From the NCBI GenBank assembly GCA_015478945.1, contig JABUQX010078488.1, positions 7,501-53,065 on the forward strand: a DNA stretch of 45,565 bases. The letters run 5' to 3'. Position 1 is the stretch's first letter; every line of letters begins with the position of its first letter. The position numbers and the translations under genes were made by a program. Below the pieces are notes generated by a model that worked only from the letters and a program-made list of their open reading frames with translations, was not told the origin of the DNA and did no database searches. Shown piece after piece: positions 27,196-37,648 of this stretch. This stretch comes from Trachelipus rathkii (lineage: Eukaryota > Arthropoda > Malacostraca > Isopoda > Trachelipodidae).

Positions 27196-27288
27196 ATCTC
27201 ACATACATACTATACATACATACATACATACATACATACATACTTACATACATACATAACTACATACATACAATACATACATACAACA

Positions 27289-27322
<34 letters not shown>

Positions 27323-27335
27323 CTACCTACATTAC
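27196..27335. repeat. (CATA)n tetranucleotide microsatellite
   Basis: ACATACATACAT repeats with occasional CAATA and CTTA interruptions. The Tyr/Ile/His/Thr open frame here is a product of the repeat. Confidence 0.95.
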
Positions 27336-27438
27336 ATACATCATACATTCCTCCAATTACTTTCATCAGTTTCCGTAAATATATTCAGCAGATTTTTATG
27401 GCGCATTTGATACCTTTTGATAATGGTTATGCTATTTA

Positions 27439-27561
<123 letters not shown>

Positions 27562-27599
27562 GATACTATTATTTATGCAAATAGTATATTTAAAATTTT

Positions 27600-28455
27600 T
27601 AATATTAATAATGTGTAATAGAAGTAAAACTTACAATGTAATATTTGGGCACCCAAGTGGATTTCCGCCTTCGATGAAGGTGCAAAATTAGAGTACCTTT
27701 TATTGAATGGAATCCTCTGTAGGTAAAAAAAGAAAGATCGTTATAGAAATATGCAAGGGACGATGGAATCCATCTGGAGAAAGTTTGCCATTTCAACCAA
27801 AACACTTGATGGAATATATTTAAGAGTTCAAAGACTTATAGAACCAGCTTAAAAACTAAATAAGATTCCAAAAACCAGACGCAAAGATGAGTTTGTAAGG
27901 GAAGTAAATTCATATGATAAGATGTTTGACATTTGCATATGCAATGCAACTGTTAGATTAAAAAAAATTGAAAGAATTGATTGTAGATGTAAAATTAGAA
28001 ATACCTAATTATTGAAAAGCATTTCACGAGGGTAAAAAAAGGGAAAAATCACTTGGGACAGTTTATAAAGCAATTGTAACAGATGCGAGAAGAAGGACGC
28101 AAGAAAAATTGGAAGAGGTAAATGTTGAATCTATTGTAAGAAAGTCTGGGCAGGGGTAGGGATTGTAGAAGCAGCAGTAAAAGTATCCGAGCCGTAAAAA
28201 TTTGTGTCCTTCAACCAACGAAAGATCAAACTTTGGAAGAAGGTACTTTTCGATACAGTGGTTAGTTTATTTCTTACATGCAAATGAATTTCCATTTAGA
28301 CATATATTCGAAGGCAACGGGAAACCCTGATGGTACTTAATTATAAAATTATTAATTAGAAAATAAGAAGAAGTACAAAACTGAATTAATATGCGTCCTT
28401 TATGTATGTAACGGTATTGACGGACCACTCGCCACATTACTACTATATTCAGGTA
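27600..28455 (+). other. Broken coding-like DNA upstream of a BEL/Pao fragment
   Basis: Plus-strand frames alternate every 30-60 codons. Readable pieces include MFDICICNATVRLKK (from about 27923), KIERIDCRCKI (about 27969), then a basic segment (AIVTDARRRTQEKLEEVNV, about 28070-28127). The FDI-C-x-C piece recalls the LFDINACKC reading near 22300, so the two regions may be relics of the same repeat-borne family. Whether this belongs to the same element as the BEL/Pao piece that follows is unknown. Confidence 0.25.
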
Positions 28456-28459
28456 AGGC

Positions 28460-28672
28460 CAGATTAGACATGTTCACATTGGAGTCCTTAGATATTAGGT
28501 AATGACATAATAAAATCTGAAAGAATGATTTGAAAACAGATTGAAATATTCAAAGGTAGTATAAAGAGTTCAAAGATGGAAAATATCATATAGAACTTCC
28601 ATGGATTGAAGATAAACCTCCCTTGTTGCCATCAAACTATAACATTTCTCCTTCCAAGTATTTAACAGGAAA
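28460..28672 (+). pseudogene. BEL/Pao retrotransposon polyprotein fragment
   Basis: The plus strand reads MFTLESLDI (from 28469), then, after frame changes, FKDGKYHIELPWIEDKPP (from 28569) and LPSNYNISPSKYL. BEL/Pao Pol proteins carry, between the aspartic protease and the reverse transcriptase, a block of the form FW-x-LESLGI ... FKDGRYxVxLPWK ... LPxNYxxAxxRL. Order and spacing agree well. In an intact element this would lead into the RT palm. Here I cannot read RT catalytic motifs downstream, so the copy is truncated and shifted. No LTRs were identified. The match is seen; the family name comes from recalled consensus. Confidence 0.45.
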
Positions 28673-28679
28673 CAAATAA

Positions 28680-29100
28680 GAAAATTTAGAGGGCTTTTAA
28701 GCATCAATAACAAGAAAAAAATTATTATTAAATTGAATGCGCCTAGGGGAATCGTTGCTTCTTAAGGAAACATAAACAATGAAAACATAAATAATAACGA
28801 AAATGTCCATTTTTTTTGAAAGCATTCTTTAAATGACAAATAAGTAAATCAAGTTAGCTTCTACTAATTTAAAGTTTTTTACTTGTTTTTCTTTATTTTT
28901 GAAATTTTTCTCCAAACTTAATCTCTGAAAATATTTAAAATATAAAATATAAATTTTTACTTGAAAATCCTAAGTGTACGGACCAAAGCTTGGTACTACA
29001 CTTAAATCAATTGCATTTTTTAATCCTGGTAATATTTTAGATAGAAAAAATATCTTCTGTTGAAAGAAATACTTCGGGAGGCTTGAAATGAAGGCCAAAT
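28680..29100. other. AT-rich sequence after the BEL/Pao fragment
   Basis: No reverse-transcriptase motif or other feature recognised. It may be the decayed continuation of the element. Confidence 0.35.
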
Positions 29101-29105
29101 CATCA

Positions 29106-29245
29106 TTTATTATTATTATTGATTATAATATTATTATTATTATTATTATATTATTATTAAATTATTATTATTATAATTATTATTATTATTTATTATATTA
29201 TTATTATTATTATTATATTTATTATTATTATTATTATTATTACTA
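29106..29245. repeat. (ATT)n microsatellite, interrupted
   Basis: TTA/ATT trinucleotides with occasional slips. The poly-Ile/Tyr open frame is a product of the repeat. Confidence 0.95.
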
Positions 29246-29417
29246 TATATTATATCAATCGAGGCATTTGGGATCTAGAAGCAGAGGTCTCAACTATAAT
29301 TACAAAATTGAATGGCATCTTGCCATGTTTTCGGTTTTGGGTAGACCCCCTTGCTTACCTGATATTGATTTTTTGCTAAATAAATAATAGTATAATAATT
29401 TAATAATTATAATAGTG

Positions 29418-29500
29418 ATATATATATATATATATATATATAGTTTAATACATATATAATAATATATAGTATATAATAATATATAATATATTTATATATA
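29418..29500. repeat. (TA)n-rich array inside the candidate hAT element
   Basis: Imperfect TA repeat with TAATA steps. Confidence 0.85.
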
Positions 29501-29952
29501 AAGCGAAAGTTATATCATTAACATGACTAATGCGAAATATTCCTCTGTCCCTCCTTGCTTCATCGATTTCACGATTTCTAATTATAAATAAAATACGATC
29601 TGCTTATGGCAACATCAACAAAAACTCGAGTCATCCAATAAAAAAAACTCGAGTCATAGTCAGCGTAATTTATCTATCTATCTTTGCTTAACTACGTAGT
29701 AGAAAACTAAAAATTTTATAAAAAATAATGTCGTTACTTTTCTCGCCACTCCCAAACAAAATGCCATTGATTCATTTTAAAACTTTGATTCATTTAAATT
29801 TGTTATAATGTGTAACTATTTTTATTATTTTGAATATTTTCTTATATATCTCTTTTCAAGATTTCAGGAAACCCTCCCTTCACTGTACATAACATTCGTA
29901 TTTATTGACAGACGAATTGAACAAGTCGGTGAAAGACGAGTCTTAAACTTGC

Positions 29953-29976
29953 CTGTCTCGCGAAGCTCTGAGACAG
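29953..29976. other. Perfect 7-bp stem-loop
   Basis: CTGTCTC and GAGACAG flank a 10-nt loop. The hairpin lies inside the candidate hAT element, and its function is unknown. Confidence 0.5.
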
Positions 29977-30409
29977 AATGGACAAAGAATTTCTAACTCA
30001 GCATGCGTGTAACTGTGATACTGGTATAAAATAATAGAGACAAAATAAAATCATATACGTGTCAAGTTTTTCAAGTTCAATAGCGAATGGCTAGCATCTG
30101 TACACAATATATGAATAGTAATCTATTTAATTTAATTAATAAATATAATGGTAAAATGAGATGCGCACTAATCGTTGACCCCCATTTAGATCTCATGAAC
30201 CCCCAAATGTTTTTGTAGCTTTCATGGACCCTTTGCAGGTTTTTGTAGACCCCTGGGGTCGATATAGACCACTTTGGGAATCACTGATCTAGAGTAAAAT
30301 AGGAATAAAATATTAATACAGAAAAGAAAAACTTTGAAATTATTTTTGATTGGAAATTGCGAATCAGTTATTTTTTCCGAATTAGGGTCTTTTCTTGTAC
30401 AGTGTGTAC

Positions 30410-32005
30410 TCTGACTTCGGCTCGAATTCCGAGACTCTGATTCCCTTCGAAAGCTCCAACTCAGACTCTGATTATCTTCAAAAGCTCTGAAACCGACTCC
30501 GGCTACCTTCAAATTTTTTGAATCCGACTCCAACTCCGACTCCCTATAAAAACTCTGACTCGGACTCCGACTACCTCTCAAAAGCTCTGACTCCGATTAA
30601 GACTAATTTCAAATCTCTGGCCCCTACTCCGACTTCCTCTAAAACCATTGACTACGACTTTGAATCTGACTACCCCCAAAAGCTCTGACTTCGACAGACT
30701 TCGACTATCTCTAAAACCTCCGACTCCGACTAACTCCTAAACCTCCGACTCCTACTCCAAATCCGATTACCATCAAAAGCTCTAACTCCGACTCCGACTA
30801 TCTCCTAAACCTCCGACTCTGACTCCGACTACCTCCAAAAGCTCTGACTCCTACTACCTAATAAACTTCCGACTCTGACTAAATCCTAAATCTCCGACTG
30901 CGATTCCGACTGCCTCCAAAAGCTCTGACTCTGACTCCGACTATCTCCAAACCCTTCAACTCCGACTACATCCTAAATCTCAGGCTCTGACTCCGGGTAC
31001 CGCCAAAAGCTCTGATTCCGACTCCGACTATCTCCAAAACCTCTGACTCCGACTTTCTCCTAATCCTCCAACTACGACTCTGATTACCTTCATAAGGTCT
31101 GACTCCGACCCCGACTCCAACTATCTTCAAAACCTCACATTTCGACTACCTCCTAAATCTCCGACTCCAACTGCTTCCAAAAGCTCTGACTCCGACGACT
31201 TCCAAAACCTCCGACACCGACTAAATCCAAAACCTTCGACTCCGACTACCTAGTAAATCTCCAGCTCCGACTCCGACTATCTTCAAAACCTTTGACTTCG
31301 ACTCCGACTATCTTCAAAAGTTCCGATTCCGACTATCTCCTTAACCTTCGACTCCGACTTCGACTCCAACTACCTTCAAAAGCTCCGACTCCGACTATTA
31401 CCAAAACCTCCTACTTCGATTACCTCCTAAATCTCCGACTCAGACTCCGACCACCTCCAAAAGTTTTGACTCCGACTACCTTCAAAAATTCTGACTCCGA
31501 CTATCTCCTAAACATTCGACTCCGACTCCAACTACCTTCAAAAGCTCTGACTCCGACTCCGACTATCTCCAAAACCTCCGACTCTGACTTCTTCCTAAAT
31601 CTCCGACTCCGACTACATTCAAAAGCTCTGACACCGACTATCTCCAAAACCTTCGAGTCCGACTACCTCCGAAATCTTCGATTTCGACTCCGACTCCCAC
31701 TACCTTCAAAAGCTCTGACTTCGAATCCGACTATCTCCAAAACCCTCGACTCCGACTACCTCCTAAACCTCCGACTCTGACTCTGACTACCTTCAAAAGC
31801 TCTGACTCCGACTCCGACTCTGACTATCTCCAAAATTCTCGACTCTGACTACCTCCTCAACTTTCGACTCCGACTACCTTCAAAAGCTCTGACTTCGCTC
31901 CTACTATCTGCAAAACCTCCGACTACCTTCTAAATCTCCGACTCCGGCTCCGACTACCTCCAAAATCTCTGACTCCGACTCCGACTACTTCCAAAACCTT
32001 TGACA
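30410..32005. repeat. GACTCC minisatellite with higher-order structure
   Basis: About 1.6 kb built of (GACTCC)n hexamer clusters separated by about 12-bp linkers. Three linker types recur, often in the order CAAAAGCTCTGAC, CAAAACCTCCGAC, CTAAATCTCCGAC, giving a trimer of roughly 90 bp. Purest copies lie at 31250-31800. Edges are more diverged. The Ser/Asp/Leu/Arg-rich open frames on both strands (such as 31292-31780) are repeat translations. Confidence 0.9.
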
Positions 32006-32525
32006 CATACTCTGCAAGGCCTATTCCTTTACCAAGAGAAATAATCTTATCAAATATGTTTGATGCCCTTGTTAGCATAAGGTTAATTCTTCTTTTTTGA
32101 AATTCCAACTTTGTTGGTTCATTATTTTTAAATATACTCTGAAATTTTTATTGTTTAATTAAACATTTTTAAAATTCCATCTTAAGCAGTGTTTAAACAA
32201 AAAAATTTACTTCAACAATCAATATTTTGTTGCAAATGTAACGTATGCCGTTATCGATTCTCAATTCTCAAAATGTCATAATGTAATGGAAACTAGTCTT
32301 TTTTTGACGTGTAACGTGTAATGATAGCTCCGAACAATTTAACAACGTGATGATACCCCATCTTTGGGCATAAGGGACAAACTTTATTGGGTACACCAAA
32401 ATCTAGTCGTGATAAAATCCACATTATATTGTATTTAGTCTGTCTCTTGAGAGCTTATGGTTTAAACTACGTTTCACACGACTTACAGTCATGTTGAATA
32501 AGCAGAGTATTAACATACAATCACT
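32006..32525. other. Unassigned spacer
   Basis: AT-rich non-repetitive DNA. A 61-codon minus frame at 31923-32108 is half repeat-derived. No motif recognised. Confidence 0.35.
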
Positions 32526-32529
32526 GTGA

Positions 32530-32718
<189 letters not shown>

Positions 32719-32825
32719 TTTGGTCCAGTTTTCATCTCTCAAATAGTGCGTATTAATCATTTTTTTTTGTATCTAATCGTGTTTTTCAACCATTTTTTTT
32801 ATTTAAGTTGCAAGATTCTAATTTA

Positions 32826-33184
<359 letters not shown>

Positions 33185-33247
33185 GGTTAGGTTAGGTTAG
33201 GTTAGGTTAGGTTAGGTTAGGTTAGGTTAGGTTAGGTTAGGTTAGGT
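33185..33247 (+). repeat. Interstitial (GGTTA)n, arthropod telomere motif
   Basis: Twelve perfect GGTTA pentamers followed by a partial unit. TTAGG is the ancestral arthropod telomere repeat. The tract is short, perfect and internal, with unique DNA on both sides, so it is interstitial rather than a chromosome end. Confidence 0.95.
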
Positions 33248-33297
33248 AAGAGGAGTTTTCAATCCGTATGGTTGCGATGACATATTACATGAATAAA

Positions 33298-33362
33298 AGT
33301 TATATATAAATATATATATATACTATATATATATATTAATATATCTATATATCTTTTATTAG

Positions 33363-33395
<33 letters not shown>

Positions 33396-33477
33396 GATAT
33401 ATATATATATTATAGTATATATCCATTAGATCATTATGTTTGCTATATACATATAATATATATAAAAGATATATAAA

Positions 33478-33544
<67 letters not shown>

Positions 33545-34030
33545 ATATATATATATATATATACTGTATATATATATTGTTATCGTACCTGTATCAACAT
33601 CCCACCACCCGCCGCGTGTCACTATAGTATATAATATTATATATATATTATATATATATATATTATCTATATTATACGGGGCTGATTATATAGTATATAA
33701 AGTAAAGTAAGGTTGAAGTGGAAAGTATAGTAGTATATATATAACTAATAGTATATTATATATATAGTATTGATGGTCATGGTATATAGTATATATAAGT
33801 ATATATTATATATATGGAAATTAATATATGTAGATATATTAATCTATACTATAATATATGATATATAATATAATATATAGTATATACTGAATACTATATA
33901 TATCTACTACTATATATATATATATATATGGTATATATATATAATAATTATCTATATATACATACATATATATATATAGATATATAATTATAACTATATA
34001 TTATAGTATATATATATATATATTATAAAA
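33298..34030. repeat. (TA)n-rich arrays
   Basis: Long imperfect TA arrays, purest at 33483-33540, broken by a unique segment at 33578-33625 and another near 33670-33730. Confidence 0.85.
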
Positions 34031-34091
34031 TAGTTAAAAGTATTTTTACATGGCAATATTTTTCATGTATATCTAATTTCTACAATCTATA

Positions 34092-34093
<2 letters not shown>

Positions 34094-34126
<33 letters not shown>
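34094..34126. repeat. (TA)n array
   Basis: Pure TA dinucleotides adjoining the left part of a non-LTR retrotransposon relic. Confidence 0.9.
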
Positions 34127-34127
<1 letters not shown>

Positions 34128-34139
34128 TTATAATACTCA

Positions 34140-34298
34140 ATATAATCTTCAAGACGAGTATGCCTAACATACAAAGAATGAGCCGGCCTTACCAAACAAA
34201 TCATCACAATCCGACATTTAATCACACCTGAGCCGCCAAACTTGGCACCGCCTCCCCAAGTTCTACACTTAAATAACATATGCGATACGCCCCTCAAC
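34140..34298 (+). pseudogene. Jockey-type non-LTR reverse transcriptase, left part
   Basis: A plus frame reads ITPEPPNLAPPPQVLHLNN from about 34217 and ends in DTPLN at 34298, where a GC-rich inverted element begins. In arthropod Jockey/CR1-like reverse transcriptases the thumb region has the order LFTP(D/E)P ... PPxVxLNN ... PL, then N-K-x-P-x-ILGVTLD. The first part is here and the second follows across the insertion at 37337. No catalytic YADD box is seen in this short piece, and upstream lies a TA array, so the copy is 5'-truncated or decayed. Confidence 0.55.
34291..34298 (+). repeat. Left target-site duplication of the 3-kb element
   Basis: CCCTCAAC immediately precedes the TAGGG end. 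The matching copy on the right is CCCTCTCAAC (37327-37336), identical apart from a 2-bp CT duplication. Eight bases fits hAT-type integration. Confidence 0.55.
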
Positions 34299-34611
34299 TA
34301 GGGACCGACCGGGGCGGGAATTTTGCCGGGACCGGGGCCGGGGCCGGGCCGGGGCTGGGGCCGGGGCCGGGGCTGGGTCCGGAGCCGATGCAGGAGCAAA
34401 GTCAAAAAACACCTGAAAGTTTAAAACCTAGGATGAAAAATTAAATATAATTTTAATTATTAATAATTTAATTATAAAACAAAGGAAATAATTTAACTAA
34501 ATTAACTTTAAATAAGCATATTTTTTGAAAGAGGATATATTTTTTAGAGAACAATAATTGACTTTTCTAGAAGAATAAAGTTGTAATACCTGGTCCGGAG
34601 AGTATAATTCA

Positions 34612-34842
34612 GTATTGTATATATATATGATGATAGATGTATGTTTGATAGTATATAATTATACGGCTATTATATCTATATATATATATTATATATATCT
34701 TATATAATGATATATAGTAAGTATAAGAATATAATATCGTGGATCATTAGCTAAGTATTATCTATAATAGTATTAGTATATATATAATATATATATATAT
34801 ATAGGTACGTTATATATAATACTATAGTACTAATAATATAAT
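34612..34842. repeat. (TA)n-rich array left of the Penelope-like element
   Basis: Imperfect TA repeat with ATAGTA interruptions. Confidence 0.8.
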
Positions 34843-34844
34843 TT

Positions 34845-36520
34845 GCTTGAAACGAAGTAGTAATATATTTCCGACATTTATAATAAAAAGTAGGAGGCGT
34901 ACGATGACTAATCTTGCCCGACTTCTATGGCTTTGCCCAGATTTTCACAAGCCTACAATCAGCCCTTACGGCCTATCATTTCCAATACTAATTGCAGGCT
35001 TATCTTCATCCACACCGAACTTTCTTCGCTGTTAGCTCTGTCTCAATTAAAACCATTATCTGGCGCGAATTGGGTCAACCCTTCCCAGCGTCATCTCCCA
35101 CTACAGAAGTTCGGAGATACGGAAGGGGCAGGTAACGTAGTTCATACACTTAATCCTTCCACCCACCAACCCAATTTCTTAGCTTTGACGTCACCTCCCT
35201 TTTCACTTCCGTACCTGTTCCATTTACTCTAAACTTACTAGAAAAATATATTCAAGAACATAACATCCCTTTAAATTATCCTTTTCTCCCTTCCTTAAGC
35301 ACTTATTCTTTCCTCAACCGCCACTTGCATCACAGTTTATTTCAAACTCTTTTAACAATTCTTTTTTATGCAGCACACACCTTATGGCCTCTCATGGAGT
35401 TTCTCCCTTAGTCGTGCCACTTTAAGCAATCCTTTTTATGGAACTCTTTGAACACCACTACATTATCCATCACCCTTCTCTTTCGAATGCCAGCACATGG
35501 TTCGTTATGTGGACGACGTGTTCGGCGCACTTCCAAATGACATCAATTATAAATTTCAGTTTTACACATATCAAATAACATTCATGCCGCTCTATCTGCC
35601 GTTCACACCATAAGATTACCTATTAACTTCTTCTCTAACACTTTTTCTTGAATAACTTTAGATTTCATGGAAGAAAACTCTCCACATCCTATCCTTTTCC
35701 TGCCTACTAGAAAACCGCACTTCTTCCTCCTCTTCATATACATTGGGTTTTCGACTCATACATCATAACACAAGATTAGCTACACTATTACACTAACTGC
35801 CCTCTATTTTAGAGCCCTTCGAGTTTGCTCTCCTCCTAATCTCTCAACAGAAACTCCATTTCTTTTTTCTACTTTCATCAAAACTAAAAATGAAGTCTCA
35901 CTTATGTCATTTAATTCAGACATACTTCGCAAAGCCAAAACAAGGAAAATTCTATAGAATAGATAACCCTGCCACATTCCCTGCACACCACTCTTTCGCT
36001 ATCTTAATCTTGCCCATTCGCGTTACATACTTTAAATCAGCAATTAAAAGAACATCTTCGCAAAAATAATTCGCTTTACTAAACAAGTAATACCAATTCC
36101 CGATTGAACAAAAAGTTTTTTAAAGCCCCGCTAAAATTAATACTTACTCAAACGCAAATGACCATTTTTATAAAATTTGCCCTGCTATGAACCTGTCCAT
36201 CTGTGGTTTACATGTCGGCGACGACCTATGATGGCTACTTCGACGAATTAAAACAAGCATAACGATGAATCTTATCAAAAAGGACTCTCCTAATCTCAGC
36301 TGGTTAACACGTCCATCGAACGCTGCAGACGGACACGACCGCCCCATAAAAGTTCGCAATATAATGTCCGTGTTTCTCCATTGAAATACATCAATCAAGA
36401 AGTTATAAAGAGGAAAATAATTGAATCGTCATATACATTTAAATACAATACTGATAATTTTAATAAAAACGGGCGAAGTGAGCCTTGACATTATTCAATT
36501 TCTATACTCCTAACTTCAGG
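34845..36520 (+). pseudogene. Penelope-like element: RT plus GIY-YIG endonuclease, broken
   Basis: Plus-strand motifs occur in the order expected for a Penelope-like retroelement. A template-binding block reads LRPIISNTNC (about 34955-34985). RT motif A is SFDVTSLFTSVPVPFTLNLL (from 35182), with the catalytic Asp. A degenerate YGL(A)MG-SPL block follows (about 35388-35450). The catalytic RYVDDVFG box lies near 35502-35525. Then comes LRVCSPPNLSTE (about 35820). A GIY-YIG-type segment reads VVYMSATTYDGYFDELKQ (36199-36252), followed by HNDES in another frame. The C-terminal block IIESSYTFKYNTDNFNKNG ends near 36470. Penelope enzymes reverse-transcribe from nicked or telomeric ends. The GIY-YIG domain makes the nick in the EN-plus clade. 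Frame shifts occur at least every 50-100 codons and the N-terminus is absent, so this is a dead, 5'-truncated copy. Family recognition is strong; clade is not determined. Confidence 0.8.
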
Positions 36521-36705
36521 ATGCCTTTTTTATTTTTGTAGTATGCTGTCATTCCACGGAACAGAGAGGCCTTTGTTGTCTTAGGCGAAAGCTTATGGTT
36601 ACTGTGACTCTGCCGATATTATTTCAATAATTTTGTTGTAAATTAGTTTACTATAACACAGCACACTTAAAAGTCATTATTTTACGTGCCTAGGGTTGAC
36701 TATCC
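36521..36705 (+). other. Probable 3' flank of the Penelope-like element
   Basis: Unique sequence between the end of the coding relic and a TA array. Penelope-like elements often carry a hammerhead ribozyme in flanking pLTRs. I looked for CTGATGA...GAAA on both strands here and did not find it. Confidence 0.35.
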
Positions 36706-36709
36706 CTCA

Positions 36710-36868
36710 ATATATATATATATATATTAGTACTATATATATAATATACTAGAGTATATATATATATATATTATATATATATATATATATACATTGATTA
36801 TATATATATATTATAGTACTATCAGTTATATATATAATATATATATATATATAGTATATATATTAATT
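36710..36868. repeat. (TA)n-rich array right of the Penelope-like element
   Basis: Imperfect TA repeat. With the array at 34612-34842 it brackets the Penelope copy. Confidence 0.85.
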
Positions 36869-37235
36869 CAAATTAAATATATAATTTTTGAAAAGAGATT
36901 TCGGAAAATGTTTGATTTTCTTGAAGATATTTAGTTTAAATAAATATCATTTATATACTGTTAAACAAATTATATTTATTCCTTTTCCGAATTCGTTTTG
37001 ATATAATCAAATTTCGAAATGTTTTGTAATATTTAAAAACCTCGGAAAAATTATAATTTGGACTCAATTTTAATGTTTGAAATCATAGTAAATACCAACA
37101 AAAAAGCGTAACTATTTTGCATCAAATTATAACACAGGAGTAATGGGAATTAAAATCTTTTTTTTTATTTTTGTTGATTTAAATTGATCGTCTTGTTTCT
37201 TTTAGTGTAAATTTACCGTTAACCCCGGTAGAAAA
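36869..37235. other. AT-rich interior of the 3-kb TIR element
   Basis: No open frame or motif. Together with 34396-34611 it forms the non-coding body of the TIR element. Confidence 0.4.
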
Positions 37236-37326
37236 CCCACCGGTTTTTCCTGATTTTTGGCCGGCGGCCAGGGGTCGCGTCCAAAAATGGCCGGGGTTGA
37301 AGCCGGGGCCCGCGGTCGGTGCCCTA

Positions 37327-37336
37327 CCCTCTCAAC
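37327..37336 (+). repeat. Right target-site duplication of the 3-kb element
   Basis: CCCTCTCAAC directly follows the TAGGG-type right end. It equals the left CCCTCAAC plus a CT duplication. Confidence 0.5.
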
Positions 37337-37645
37337 AAATAAACTACGCAACCATGCCTCGGAGGTAACACTTGGACACTCTTCTCACGCTTTACAAACA
37401 CACACTCACCACACAAACATAATTTTCGTCAGCAAACAAGGCAACTACAACATATTAAGGCGAACCATCGTCAGCACAGGCTTCACAAACAACAAACAAA
37501 TATCCACCGCCATATACAAACAATACATTTGTCCCACTCTAAACTATTGCCTCTCCAATCTTGGCCAACCCATTAACCTTAGACGTAAAAACAACATAAA
37601 TAAAACTCCAAACAACACAAAACAAAAAGCACCCCGAATGCCAGG
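37337..37645 (+). pseudogene. Jockey-type non-LTR reverse transcriptase, right part
   Basis: Allowing one-base extra letters, the plus strand reads an ILGVTLDT-like block at about 37350-37385, then in clean frame RRTIVSTGFTNNKQISTAIY and KQYICPTLNYCLSNLGQPI (about 37462-37573), ending in LQTTQNK-like residues (about 37595-37625). This is the conserved end of Jockey/CR1-type reverse transcriptases: ILGVTLD, then LxGTxxGxxKExLxxxYKxYxRPxLEYA, then LQxxQNxALR. It continues the left part at 34140-34298, with which it shares strand and order. A GAGTCG tandem array begins within about 5 bp of the last readable motif. Confidence 0.65.
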
Positions 37646-37648
37646 GTT

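Larger units (their letters stand above)
29273..30294. mobile_element. Candidate non-autonomous hAT element with target duplication
   Basis: The right end (30282-30286 inward) reads on the minus strand CAGTGATTCCCAAAGTGG, a classic hAT terminal sequence with a GGGGTTC/CCCCTGGGG-rich subterminal region. The left end at 29282 reads CAGAGGTCTCAACT, which matches it in form. The sequence just left is ATCTAGAAG (29273-29281) and just right is ATCTAGAG (30287-30294), an 8-bp target duplication with one extra A on the left. The element is about 1,005 bp. Inside are a TA array (29418-29500) and a 62-codon open frame (29808-29996), but no transposase motif. It would need an enzyme supplied in trans. 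Confidence 0.5.
34299..37326. mobile_element. 3-kb TIR element (hAT-like) inserted in a Jockey-type ORF
   Basis: The left end reads TAGGGACCGACCGGGG (34299-34314). The right end, on the minus strand, reads TAGGGCACCGACCG from 37326. Both termini continue into (CCGGGG)-rich subterminal DNA (34305-34390 and 37240-37322) in inverted orientation. The flanks carry near-identical CCCTCAAC target copies, and the Jockey reading frame resumes across the gap. TAGGG ends and an 8-bp duplication fit hAT elements. The interior holds no hAT transposase. It holds AT-rich DNA, two TA arrays and a Penelope-like element, so this is probably a non-autonomous element that later received the Penelope copy. Confidence 0.6.

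Noticed and set aside
27169..27378. 69-codon Thr/Tyr/His/Ile open frame
   Set aside because: It is a product of the (CATA)n microsatellite.
31292..31780. 162-codon Ser/Asp/Leu/Arg-rich open frame
   Set aside because: It lies wholly in the GACTCC minisatellite. The repeat period keeps the frame open by chance.
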